Below are positions 8,448-14,369 of a DNA stretch of 22,781 nt, one piece after another. The translations under genes and the position numbers were made by a program. The stretch comes from an uncultured Veillonella sp. (GTDB taxonomy: Bacteria > Bacillota > Negativicutes > Veillonellales > Veillonellaceae), in contig UQVF01000026.1 in NCBI GenBank assembly GCA_900544365.1, positions 1 to 22,781 on the forward strand, given 5' to 3'. The notes under the pieces were generated by a model. It saw only the letters and a list, made by a program, of their open reading frames with translations. It had not been told where the DNA came from and made no database searches. Numbering within the stretch: position 1 is the stretch's first letter; each line of letters begins with the position of its first letter.

Positions 8448-8816
8448 CTAAAACGGAATTTCCTCATCATTTTTGGTAAAAGCATCATAGTGGCTGCCTA
8501 CATCTTTTTGTTTTACCAATTGTATTCCTACTCGATCTGCTATTACCTCTGTGATGTATCGTTTCTCACCATTCTTTTCATAGGATCTCGTTTGTACACT
8601 ACCTACCACAATCACAGGCTGCCCTTTTTGTATAGTCCCTACTTCTTCCGCATAGGTCCATACCACGACATTATGAAAGGAACTAATCTCCTTATCCTCT
8701 GAAATACGCTTATTCGTAGCCATAGAAAATAAACACACTGCCTTACCTGTTTTCGTGTACCGTAGTTCTGCATCTTTTACTGCATAGCCTACGAGCACAA
8801 TTTGATTGTTTTCCAT
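8448..8816 (-). CDS. ssb: single-stranded DNA-binding protein
   Basis: A 122-aa SSB with an OB fold: an N-terminal strand (NQIVLVGYAVKDAELRYT), the typical FSMATNKR and FHNVVVW segments, then GQPVIVVGSVQTRSY. The acidic tip DEEIPF, which recruits host replication and repair proteins, is intact. It is shorter than host SSBs (about 140-170 aa) because the linker is reduced. The ATG at 8816 has AAAGGAGG nearby. It follows rep by 11 bases, so SSB and Rep are made together and SSB would coat the displaced strand. Confidence 0.93.
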   Translation of the reverse strand: MENNQIVLVGYAVKDAELRYTKTGKAVCLFSMATNKRISEDKEISSFHNVVVWTYAEEVGTIQKGQPVIVVGSVQTRSYEKNGEKRYITEVIADRVGIQLVKQKDVGSHYDAFTKNDEEIPF

Positions 8817-8827
8817 ACTAACCTCCT

Positions 8828-9619
8828 TTATGTATAACATCGTTTTACATGAACTCTATTCCTAGATGTATTCAACGCTTTTGTTTTCCACCACTTTTGA
8901 TTGCTCTTCGGTTCCTCAATCTTTATGAGACGATAAAATCGATAGGGATATCCAGTTAAACTTACTCCCTCTACAATGCTATCTGTCTCTACATAGTATC
9001 CTTTCGGTGGAGTAATGGCTTCCGCCCAGGTGTTTGCATGCAATCGTTCTTTTTTCACTTTCGGTTTCTCTAGGTTTTGGCTAGATACCCATTTACGTTT
9101 AAAACCAGTAGCCTCTAACTTACGATCACTTTCCTTAACAAAATAGCTTGCAATCCGAACCGCATCACGCCACTCACCTTGATAAGCTTCTTTTTTAGAA
9201 TATCCGTGAGGCCATAACCCCTTTAATTCTTTCACCGTCATATCTTGTATTCGATTCACCAGAATATGAAAGTGTATCCTACGTTCTCCTTCGCAAGTGT
9301 AGATATACTTCAACGGTTGTCCTAGCTTTGCATACCTTCTACGCAGCTTTTTGATGAACAATGTAATATCTTTTTTTGCTTGTTTCAAAGTGGGTTTTAT
9401 TTCATAGGTGAGAGTAATATAAAAATCTTCTTCATGAAAATTGATATCTATTAACATACGCAACTGTGCTTCTGCATTCTTTTGATTCTGCAATGCCATT
9501 TGCAGTGGTGTAATCTTTTCTTTCTTTTGTCGTACACTTTGTTTTTTATACGTTCTTCCTGTATGGTAATCTGTAACTTCACACATTGTTTTTCCGTATA
9601 CTTTTTTTCGATATCTCAT
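8828..9619 (-). CDS. HUH-type rolling-circle replication initiator-like protein
   Basis: A 263-aa protein with the three signatures of HUH Rep endonucleases: ITLTY (68-72, motif I), HFHILVN with His116 and His118 (the HUH metal site) and ASYFVKE with Tyr159 and Lys162 (motif III, single catalytic Tyr). This resembles the ORF2/G2P-type Rep domain of rolling-circle plasmids and inoviruses. It would nick one strand and join to its 5' end. The C-terminal 100 residues are basic. The ATG at 9619 follows GAGG. No helicase, primase or polymerase gene is visible in the window, so this may be the only replication initiator here. Confidence 0.82.
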   Translation of the reverse strand: MRYRKKVYGKTMCEVTDYHTGRTYKKQSVRQKKEKITPLQMALQNQKNAEAQLRMLIDINFHEEDFYITLTYEIKPTLKQAKKDITLFIKKLRRRYAKLGQPLKYIYTCEGERRIHFHILVNRIQDMTVKELKGLWPHGYSKKEAYQGEWRDAVRIASYFVKESDRKLEATGFKRKWVSSQNLEKPKVKKERLHANTWAEAITPPKGYYVETDSIVEGVSLTGYPYRFYRLIKIEEPKSNQKWWKTKALNTSRNRVHVKRCYT

Positions 9620-9622
9620 TAG

Positions 9623-9789
9623 TACCTCATATGGTCGAAAAAATAATATACATATCTAGTCAATACAAGGCCTTTCAGCCTTTTATTTTAGTCCTAATAT
9701 CTATATCATTTTTCTTTGAAAATCTACTATTTCTCTGTATTTCTTCTACCATATGTGGTATACTATAAATAAGGTTGTATCTACATATG
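9623..9789. repeat. CATATG-centred repeated sites upstream of rep
   Basis: TACCTCATATGGTC (9623-9636) matches 12 of 14 bases of the reverse complement of TACCATATGTGGTA (9747-9760). A third partial copy, ACATATGGAT, is near 9783. The first lies against the rep ribosome site and the second covers the -10 of a plus-strand promoter. They may be Rep-binding sites or operators. AAGGC/GCCTT (near 9668) forms another small hairpin between them. Confidence 0.4.
9756..9764 (+). promoter_or_regulatory. extended -10 promoter for a short antisense RNA
   Basis: TG-G-TATACT is a good extended -10; the -35 (TGTATT, 17-base spacer) is weak. The 14-bp inverted repeat at 9747-9760 overlaps it, so it may be repressible. 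Transcription would start near 9771, against all neighbouring genes. Confidence 0.45.
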
Positions 9790-9831
9790 GATATATGAGA
9801 CCACTTAGTTCCCGCTAAGTGGTCTTTTTTT
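9771..9831 (+). ncRNA. candidate countertranscribed RNA in the rep leader
   Basis: A unit of about 60 nt runs from an extended -10 promoter to a strong intrinsic terminator and is antisense to the leader of rep. In rolling-circle plasmids, short countertranscribed RNAs in this place limit Rep synthesis. Position and orientation fit that model. The extent is inferred, as no transcript data are available. Confidence 0.42.
9798..9831 (+). terminator. strong intrinsic terminator, plus direction only
   Basis: An 11-bp perfect stem (AGACCACTTAG with CTAAGTGGTCT, 6-nt loop) is followed by a run of seven T. There is no T-run on the minus side, so it does not serve the HNH gene that stops at 9830. 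Confidence 0.78.
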
Positions 9832-10192
9832 ATGCACTTCGTTCTGCTACCTTTTTCTTTAATACTTTCTTGATGGCTTTGGACTCTGGACCATGCACTA
9901 CTGCATGATGGCAATACCAACATACACAACATAAATTATCTAAGTCATTTGTTCCACCATTTGAACGAGGTTCTATATGATGAATCTCTTGCGCAGGAGC
10001 ACCACAAATTATGCAGCTGTGGTGATCTCTCGCCTTTACCAGGTCTCTCATCTTATTTAACTCATATTCATATTGGTTTCTCTTTTTACTCCTACTTTTT
10101 AAAGGGGTACGTTTTAATTGTGATGTTCCCCTGGATAAACTAGTTTTTGCTCGCAATGGTGTTTTTCTTTGTAATGGGGTTCTCTTAAGCAT
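9830..10192 (-). CDS. HNH endonuclease
   Basis: A 120-aa protein. The N-terminal 40 residues are very basic with repeats of RTPL and KTPL, a common lead-in of small phage HNH proteins. The HNH core follows: Cys60-Cys63 (CIIC), EIHHIEPRSNGG (69-80), DNL (85-87) and Cys91-Cys94 with His95 and His96, which complete the zinc and ion sites. Roles in phages range from homing-like nicking to aiding packaging; it is not next to terminase here. The start was set at 10192 (MLKRTP), overlapping the upstream stop by 8 bases; the ribosome site is poor, so coupled translation is likely. A longer start at 10258 cannot be excluded. Confidence 0.85.
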   Translation of the reverse strand: MLKRTPLQRKTPLRAKTSLSRGTSQLKRTPLKSRSKKRNQYEYELNKMRDLVKARDHHSCIICGAPAQEIHHIEPRSNGGTNDLDNLCCVCWYCHHAVVHGPESKAIKKVLKKKVAERSA

Positions 10193-10511
10193 TCCATTCA
10201 CGTCCAATCTGTCCTTCGACAATTCGTAACTCCAACTTCTTAATGTTAATCGCCTCATCTACAGAACGATATAATACTCTTGCCTTATCACGTTCCATTC
10301 GTAACTGACTAACAGACACATCCCCAACGACTAATTCTCGAATCAATGAAACGGCTGTCTTTTTATCTCGCTCTTCTTCGATTTTTCTCGCCTTGGCCAA
10401 CTTATAGGCACGTTCCGTTTCTGCTAACTTGATACCCCGTTCTTTCAATAAAGCTAACGCTGTATTCAGTTCACTTCGTAATTGGTGTAATTCTTGCATT
10501 AAATCTTGCAT
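10185..10511 (-). CDS. coiled-coil phage protein, unknown function
   Basis: A 108-aa, almost wholly helical and charged protein (MQDLMQELHQLRSELNTALA and onward), with a likely coiled coil over residues 1-60. The ATG at 10511 was chosen for its AAGGAGC site; earlier starts lie inside the neighbouring gene without a site. It overlaps the upstream small zinc-finger gene by 41 bases. No function is recognised. Confidence 0.62.
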   Translation of the reverse strand: MQDLMQELHQLRSELNTALALLKERGIKLAETERAYKLAKARKIEEERDKKTAVSLIRELVVGDVSVSQLRMERDKARVLYRSVDEAINIKKLELRIVEGQIGREWNA

Positions 10512-10641
10512 GTGCTCGCTCCTTGAGATGTTTTTGATGACATTCCTTACATACTTTAATAACTTTTCCATCCTCACGAATATATAACCCACCTTTGTAG
10601 GTGATATCCAAACCGCACTTAATGCATTTCATTTTCTTCAT
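10471..10641 (-). CDS. small zinc-finger phage protein
   Basis: A 56-aa protein with two Cys pairs, CIKC (6-9) and CKEC (32-35), separated by a short beta hairpin, so it is probably a single zinc ribbon. The C-terminus is basic. ATG 10641 follows AGAGGTGG, and the start lies inside the end of the preceding membrane gene. The function is unknown. Confidence 0.6.
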   Translation of the reverse strand: MKKMKCIKCGLDITYKGGLYIREDGKVIKVCKECHQKHLKERAHARFNARITPITK

Positions 10642-10996
10642 GTTCTGCCACCTCTTTTGTAATAGCTTCATAATATTGATTTTTAACAGGATATCGCTTT
10701 TCAATGTGAATCTCTTCCGCCACAATATAAACAACCTTAATCCCTTGCAATAGCACAGCTTCTCGTTCCTCGTAGTGTTCTGCTATGCGCATGTATGTAA
10801 GTGCTACACCTATTACAATCCACATTAATAAGGACATATAGATATACTGTTCATTACGAGGATCAACCACCCAACAGATTACAGGACAACTACCTGCTAT
10901 TAACAATGCAATTTTTAATAAGGTGTTATCTCTTATATCGACTAACCAAAGGTACTGGTTGCCTATCCATTTCATTACTGCCTTTATAGTTTCCAT
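10619..10996 (-). CDS. small membrane protein with two transmembrane segments
   Basis: A 125-aa protein. Hydrophobic segments at about residues 26-43 (LLKIALLIAGSCPVICWV) and 50-68 (YMSLLMWIVIGVALTYM) suggest a hairpin in the membrane, followed by a charged cytoplasmic tail of about 55 residues. It has no signal peptide. The ATG follows AAAGGAAAAG. Possible roles such as lysis timing or exclusion are speculative. It is the first leftward gene after the plus-strand DUF4145-like gene, with divergent starts 49 bases apart. Confidence 0.6.
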   Translation of the reverse strand: METIKAVMKWIGNQYLWLVDIRDNTLLKIALLIAGSCPVICWVVDPRNEQYIYMSLLMWIVIGVALTYMRIAEHYEEREAVLLQGIKVVYIVAEEIHIEKRYPVKNQYYEAITKEVAEHEENEMH

Positions 10997-11013
10997 TTTT
11001 CTTTTCCTTTCTG

Positions 11014-11022
11014 TGATATACT
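11014..11022 (+). promoter_or_regulatory. extended -10 promoter of the DUF4145-like gene
   Basis: TG-A-TATACT with a weak -35 lies 23 bases before the start codon. The predicted start point is almost at the AGGAG ribosome site (11031-11035), leaving a very short leader. The -10 type is the same as at 9756. Confidence 0.5.
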
Positions 11023-11044
11023 AAATTAAAAGGAGTGTGATTAT

Positions 11045-11737
11045 ATGTCTAAAATTACTGTTATTTTCCCTAACTCTATCCCTAAAAAGGTAATAGCACC
11101 TGATCCCAAGATTTGCCCTTGCTGTAACTATGGGATTCAACCTCAAAATTTATTTATTTCTGATGTAGAGTATATTAAAGATATCTATTCGTTTATCGTT
11201 GTACATCAATGCCCAAACTGTTCTAAATACTTCATTACTGAGTACACACAACACGATGCATATGTCCATGGTATTGATTTTCCAAAATTTGGAGCTAGAC
11301 CTTATACACCGCCTTTTAAAATATCTATTCCTAATGAAAGCCGTTTGTTAAATATATCCGACACATTTTTAAAAGTGTATAAGCAATCTTTAATTGCTGA
11401 GCATCATGGACTCCATCACCTAGTTGGCATGGGGTTACGTAAAGCATTAGAGTACCTGTTACAGGATTACTTAGCTATTATCTTTCCAAATGATGTCGTA
11501 AAAATTAAAAATTCCACTTTATCTCAAAACATTAAATTAATACCAAATGAAAATCTTAGAGCTCTCGCTACTGCTTCTACTTGGCTAGGTAATGATCATG
11601 TTCATACCTCTATAAAATGGTCTGACAAGGATATTTCAGATTTAAAGGCTTTTATAGATGCTCTCACTTATTCTTTACTAACTGAGCTTTCCATACACTC
11701 TGCCAAAGAAATGATATCTCGTAATTCATCTAACTGA
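11045..11737 (+). CDS. DUF4145-like protein with N-terminal zinc ribbon (cargo gene)
   Basis: A 230-aa protein. A zinc ribbon is formed by CPCC (23-26) and CPNC (57-60). The C-terminal half is helical and contains GMGLRKALEYLLQDY and later TWLGNDHVH, the layout of DUF4145 proteins, a group placed near the HEPN fold. The Arg usually before the GN..H segment is not obvious, so RNase activity is doubtful. It has its own promoter and runs against the surrounding leftward operon, which suggests a cargo gene expressed in the lysogen. A defence role is possible but unproven. Its 3' end overlaps the convergent gene by 70 bases. Confidence 0.7.
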   Translation: MSKITVIFPNSIPKKVIAPDPKICPCCNYGIQPQNLFISDVEYIKDIYSFIVVHQCPNCSKYFITEYTQHDAYVHGIDFPKFGARPYTPPFKISIPNESRLLNISDTFLKVYKQSLIAEHHGLHHLVGMGLRKALEYLLQDYLAIIFPNDVVKIKNSTLSQNIKLIPNENLRALATASTWLGNDHVHTSIKWSDKDISDLKAFIDALTYSLLTELSIHSAKEMISRNSSN

Positions 11738-11907
11738 TCAACCTTGTATACCATTCTCCCTTCTTCCCAATATTCGACAACTGTACGATTAGGGAAGAAG
11801 GGATTATTATTTTCTAGGTAAGTTAACTTGGTGATTAATACTCTTTCGGCTTTTACGAATGTCTTTGTATCTTCGTCTTGTTCAGTGTATGTCTCAATAT
11901 TTTTCAT
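11668..11907 (-). CDS. hypothetical early phage protein
   Basis: A 79-aa protein, acidic, with strands at 15-55 and a helical end. It starts at an ATG at 11907 behind a clear GGAGGTG site, so it is likely real although its last 70 bases overlap the 3' end of the convergent DUF4145-like gene. The family is unknown. Confidence 0.55.
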   Translation of the reverse strand: MKNIETYTEQDEDTKTFVKAERVLITKLTYLENNNPFFPNRTVVEYWEEGRMVYKVDQLDELRDIISLAECMESSVSKE

Positions 11908-12070
11908 AGGTGCACCTCCATTGCCCCATGGATGTTTTTAGATAACGACATCTTTCACAATGCTCCATACATATAATGTTATCCACCTGGCTACAATGCA
12001 CATAGGCTCTAGTTTGTTTATCCCTTTCATCGCATATAGTACATATAGCCTTTTTTCTTTTTTTAATCAT
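11894..12070 (-). CDS. small Cys-rich phage protein
   Basis: A 58-aa protein with seven Cys, among them CTIC, CERC and a Cys-His pair (MEHCERC), so it probably binds zinc. The ATG at 12070 overlaps the stop of the gene before it, implying coupled translation as no ribosome site is visible. A TTG two codons earlier is an alternative. The function is unknown. Confidence 0.52.
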   Translation of the reverse strand: MIKKRKKAICTICDERDKQTRAYVHCSQVDNIICMEHCERCRYLKTSMGQWRCTYEKY

Positions 12071-12395
12071 TGCCAAGTAATTGTTTTAGATACGATTGCG
12101 ATGGCATAATTCCATCTGGTGTAACTAGGACAATCGTACGCTCACGTCCAATATCATCTCCACGTAAATATGCTAATAACCGTGGTTTGATGACTGAGTA
12201 TGTATGTGTGTTCGTTTCCCGATTGTGGATCACCTCTACATACGGTAAATCCCCTGATTTACCACCAGCCATCAATCTTGCTTTCGTATACCCTAAGGCA
12301 ACCGCTGCCACATCGAGTGGTGCAATATCTGGCAATAACTCTACACGATCCATTACATTGTCTAAGGCTTTTAACCTGGTCATTAAATCATCCAT
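12063..12395 (-). CDS. hypothetical early phage protein
   Basis: A 110-aa soluble protein of mixed alpha/beta pattern. Visible segments include PLDVAAVALGYTKARLMAGG and LPYVEVIHNRETNTHTYS. The start at 12395 follows AAAGGAGTC. I do not recognise the family and see no catalytic or metal motif. It lies in the leftward early operon directly before a Cys-rich gene. Confidence 0.58.
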   Translation of the reverse strand: MDDLMTRLKALDNVMDRVELLPDIAPLDVAAVALGYTKARLMAGGKSGDLPYVEVIHNRETNTHTYSVIKPRLLAYLRGDDIGRERTIVLVTPDGIMPSQSYLKQLLGND

Positions 12396-12440
12396 GCTAG
12401 ACTCCTTTCATCCTAAATAACTGCTTTACTTAGACAAAAC

Positions 12441-12659
12441 TTAGAAAATCTCTAATGTGATTTTTATAGGACCTTTTACTATTTCTGAACACTCCAATTC
12501 ATATCGAAGAGGAGTGTTCTTTTTTAGTTTCTCCTTATGCAATATATTTTTTGGACATAAGCTAGTTGATTCAAATTCTTTTTCTTCTGTTTGACTATTA
12601 AATCTAATACTTCCTATCCAGTTTCCATCTGTCTGGTATCTTATTATTTTTCTTGCCAT
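12441..12659 (-). CDS. hypothetical early phage protein
   Basis: A 72-aa beta-rich protein (MARKIIRYQTDGNWIGSIRF) with no motif I can name. The start has a good GAGAGGTGGAG site, and it follows the small XRE gene by 15 bases. Confidence 0.52.
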   Translation of the reverse strand: MARKIIRYQTDGNWIGSIRFNSQTEEKEFESTSLCPKNILHKEKLKKNTPLRYELECSEIVKGPIKITLEIF

Positions 12660-12674
12660 ATAGTCTCCACCTCT

Positions 12675-12857
12675 CTACAGCAACTCATCTATAGTACATT
12701 GAAGGTAATCAGCTACTGCCTTTACATTACTCAATTTGGGGTCCGATACTCTCCAGTGGGATATGCTCCCTACGGAAAGTTTTACAGCTCGTTCCAGCTT
12801 GGCAATACTAACGCCTTTTTCCTTACATTTCTTCTTAATATTTTCATAAATTTTCAT
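12675..12857 (-). CDS. small XRE-family DNA-binding protein
   Basis: A 60-aa protein consisting of one helix-turn-helix domain: helices around KCKEKGVSIAKLERAVKLS, recognition helix VGSISHWRVS, then LSNVKAVADYLQCTIDELL. This is the Cro/antirepressor size. It is the first of the leftward early run, with GAGGTAGGGAG before the ATG. It stands beside the start of the large plus-strand RNA, whose promoter at 12891 lies 34 bases away, so it may control that divergent region. Confidence 0.78.
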   Translation of the reverse strand: MKIYENIKKKCKEKGVSIAKLERAVKLSVGSISHWRVSDPKLSNVKAVADYLQCTIDELL

Positions 12858-12890
12858 GGTCTCCCTACCTCTTTAAGCTGAATATATTCA

Positions 12891-12919
12891 TTGACTTTCA
12901 AAACCATATCTTCTATAAT
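12891..12919 (+). promoter_or_regulatory. near-consensus sigma-70 promoter of the large RNA
   Basis: TTGACT, a 17-base spacer, then TATAAT (12914-12919). This is one of the best promoter matches in the window. Transcription should start near 12926 and run rightward into a stretch with no long coding frame. Confidence 0.78.
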
Positions 12920-12964
12920 CAAAGTAATCACAAAACCTTTTTTAACTGAAAGGAAGTGGTTCTT

Positions 12965-13000
12965 ATGAGCCAATTTTTGATGATTGCCTGTGCCTTTTAA
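12965..13000 (+). CDS. possible 11-residue leader peptide in the large RNA
   Basis: The frame MSQFLMIACAF follows AAAGGAAG at a usable distance near the 5' end of the large RNA. It is hydrophobic and could be a leader peptide or chance. Short toxic peptides of type I systems are usually longer. Confidence 0.22.
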   Translation: MSQFLMIACAF

Positions 13001-13222
13001 TATCCGAGCTCGCTTTGGCTTAAAAGCGGTCGTCCTAGCGGCCTAAGGAAGATTAACTCCCATAGCAACGGTCTTTTCAACCGTTTGTTTGTCACAGCTC
13101 TAATAGATCGCAGCGTCTAGTATATATCGTCTATTTCATGCGGTGACCGCAATGCAAGAGGTAGGCAAACCCCTATTGGCAATATAGCTTTGACTTGAAA
13201 ACCCAAAACTATATTGGTTAAG

Positions 13223-13256
13223 CAGCTAAGAGTATTTAATGCTCTTGGCTGTTTTT
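13223..13256 (+). terminator. intrinsic terminator of the large RNA
   Basis: A 10-bp stem, CAGCTAAGAG with CTCTTGGCTG (one T-G pair), 9-nt loop, then five T. The minus direction has no T-run. Confidence 0.75.
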
Positions 13257-13296
13257 CATTTCTTTTACTCTTTTTCTTTATCCATTTGTCACAGCC

Positions 13297-13503
13297 TTAC
13301 ATCTCACAAAGTCTTGGATCGGGATCAAAGTCACCTAATTTTAGATAGGCTCTAGCTTTTGCTAATTCAGCTTCACCCATTTCAAAATATCTGCGATTTC
13401 TTGTCTTTCCATGCTTTCTATAGAGTTCTAGTGCATCATCGAGCGCCTTGATGTGTAATGCCTCCAAGTATTCGTTTTGTTTTTCTGTTAATCCTGGTAA
13501 CAT
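13297..13503 (-). CDS. hypothetical protein in the immunity region
   Basis: A 68-aa helical protein (LTEKQNEYLEALHIKALDDA, then GEAELAKARAYLKLGDF). The start has GGAGGGAAT. It lies downstream of the Cro-like gene on the same strand, with an operator-like repeat between them. The function is unknown; small genes here can be antirepressors or excisionase helpers, but no such motif is seen. Confidence 0.55.
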   Translation of the reverse strand: MLPGLTEKQNEYLEALHIKALDDALELYRKHGKTRNRRYFEMGEAELAKARAYLKLGDFDPDPRLCEM

Positions 13504-13548
13504 ATTCCCTCCTGGTAAAGTTTTGCTTCATTTATTTAGTTATTACCT

Positions 13549-13585
13549 AATTCTAGTTATATAACTAGAATTTAATTCTAGTTAT
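13549..13585. promoter_or_regulatory. operator-like array of three inverted 12-bp half sites
   Basis: AATTCTAGTTAT, its exact inverse ATAACTAGAATT and AATTCTAGTTAT again stand almost end to end (13549-13560, 13561-13572, 13574-13585). Two overlapping perfect palindromes of 24-25 bp result. The stop of the Cro-like gene lies inside. Related half sites recur at 13812-13909, so this is likely a repressor site outside the main promoter region. Confidence 0.65.
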
Positions 13586-13779
13586 ATGCCAAAAAAAATA
13601 TAATCAATTGGTATTTCATAGGTTTCGGAAATCTTCTTTTGATAAAGTGCATTCACGAGATGTGGGGCTTTTTCCCATTTTAATAATCTATCTTTACCGA
13701 TTCCAATAAGCCTAGATGCCTCCATAATCGTTAAATTTGCATTTACTCTAGCAGCTCTTAAGCTAATTTGAATATGCAT
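13582..13779 (-). CDS. Cro-like XRE regulator
   Basis: A 65-aa single-domain helix-turn-helix protein: SLRAARVNANLTIMEASRLI, recognition part GIGKDRLLKWEK, then a YEIPIDYIFFGI end typical of small phage XRE proteins. The ATG at 13779 was chosen for its GAGGAGG site. Divergent to the CI-like gene and served by the best leftward promoter in the window (13820-13848), it is probably the first gene of the lytic transcript and the opponent of CI. Confidence 0.78.
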   Translation of the reverse strand: MHIQISLRAARVNANLTIMEASRLIGIGKDRLLKWEKAPHLVNALYQKKISETYEIPIDYIFFGI

Positions 13780-13819
13780 AATTAACCTCCTCTCATTCAA
13801 TCTTTTATTTTATAACTGA

Positions 13820-13848
13820 ATTGTACTAGAATATAATTCTATTGTCAA
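13820..13848 (-). promoter_or_regulatory. leftward lytic promoter (PR-like)
   Basis: On the minus strand: TTGACA, 17-base spacer, TACAAT. A 15-bp inverted repeat fills most of the spacer. It drives the Cro-like gene at 13779. Confidence 0.8.
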
Positions 13849-13878
13849 GATTTATTTTCTAGTTTTATAGTTTTATTG

Positions 13879-13907
13879 TTGCTTTTTTCAGAAAAATATT
13901 CTATTAT
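13879..13907 (+). promoter_or_regulatory. rightward promoter of the CI operon
   Basis: TTGCTT, 17-base spacer, TATTAT. It is weaker than the divergent promoter, with an operator-like half site across its -10, as usual for repressor maintenance promoters. Confidence 0.5.
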
Positions 13908-13950
13908 ATGCATATGAAGTATATTATAAAAGAAACTAGGAGTTTATATT

Positions 13951-14340
13951 ATGCCATTATCTAATGAAGAAATCAGAAAGCTATTTAGCCAAAGGTTATC
14001 TCAGCTCATGCAGAAACATAATATAAATCAAGTTGAACTATCTAAAATTTTAAATGTTACAGAATCTACTGTTGGTAAATGGTTACTAATGAAATCAATC
14101 CCCCGAATGGGGATAATTCAAAAGCTGGCTGATTACTTTGAAGTAGGAAAAAGTTACTTTTTAGAAAAAGATATTTCAACCGATGGATATTATACAGATC
14201 CAGAAGCTGCTGCATTTGCTGAACAAGCTAGAACTAATCCAGAAATCAGAGTGTTATTTTCTGCTTCAAAAGATTTAAAAAAAGAAGATATGCAAGACGT
14301 CATAAAATATGTTGAATTTTTAAAATCAAAATATCAATAA
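13951..14340 (+). CDS. CI-like repressor without peptidase domain
   Basis: A 129-aa protein. An XRE helix-turn-helix spans residues 12-66 (HNINQVELSKILNVTESTVG, then a KWL recognition end). A linker with DPEAAAFAEQARTNPE and a C-terminal helix (KKEDMQDVIKYVEFLK) follow, a tail often seen in short CI proteins of Firmicutes phages. There is no LexA-type Ser-Lys protease domain, so induction is unlikely to occur by RecA-driven self-cleavage. The ImmA-like gene that follows by 29 bases suggests cleavage by a partner instead. The start lies behind AGGAG. Confidence 0.8.
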   Translation: MPLSNEEIRKLFSQRLSQLMQKHNINQVELSKILNVTESTVGKWLLMKSIPRMGIIQKLADYFEVGKSYFLEKDISTDGYYTDPEAAAFAEQARTNPEIRVLFSASKDLKKEDMQDVIKYVEFLKSKYQ

Positions 14341-14369
14341 TTTAAAATTATTTTAAGGAGTTGGTCTTA

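Larger units (their letters stand above)
12926..13256 (+). ncRNA. large structured RNA of about 330 nt, family not recognised
   Basis: A plus-strand unit has a strong promoter and ends at a strong terminator inside a gene-free gap (12858-13296). Many local helices are visible: CGCTTT/AAAGCG (13011/13023), GGTCG/CGGCC (13028/13039), AACGGT/ACCGTT (13067/13080), TGCGG/CCGCA (13139/13147) and an 8-bp CAATATAG/CTATATTG (13180/13209). I see no match to the signature segments of tmRNA, SRP, RNase P or 6S RNA. If the leftward immunity transcript runs through, this RNA is also antisense to it. It could be a prophage regulatory RNA or part of a larger ribonucleoprotein. The exact ends are inferred. 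Confidence 0.62.
13812..13909. promoter_or_regulatory. operator-like sites between cro-like and CI-like genes
   Basis: Four copies related to ATAACTAGAATT are visible: ATAACTGAATT (13812), the inverted repeat TAGAATATAATTCTA (13827-13841, inside the leftward promoter spacer), TTCTAGTTTTAT (13857) and ATTCTATTATAT (13898, over the rightward -10). This placement would let one repressor control both promoters. Confidence 0.58.

Noticed and set aside
9586..9768. A 60-codon plus-strand frame rich in Phe and Ile upstream of rep
   Set aside because: It overlaps the rep start and repeat sites, has no convincing ribosome site, and its hydrophobicity follows from AT-rich sequence.
9675..9932. A minus-strand frame overlapping the HNH gene
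   Set aside because: Its first half is the HNH gene read in another frame and the rest is intergenic; there is no family resemblance.
12926..13256. Large RNA as tmRNA, RNase P, SRP or 6S RNA
   Set aside because: No tRNA-like ends or tag frame, no RNase P or SRP signature segments, and it is too long for 6S RNA; left as unassigned.
13088..13295. Direct repeat TTTGTCACAGC 197 bases apart
   Set aside because: Only 11 bp in AT-rich DNA, one copy within a gene-free RNA and one at a gene end; no sign of an att site or mobile element.
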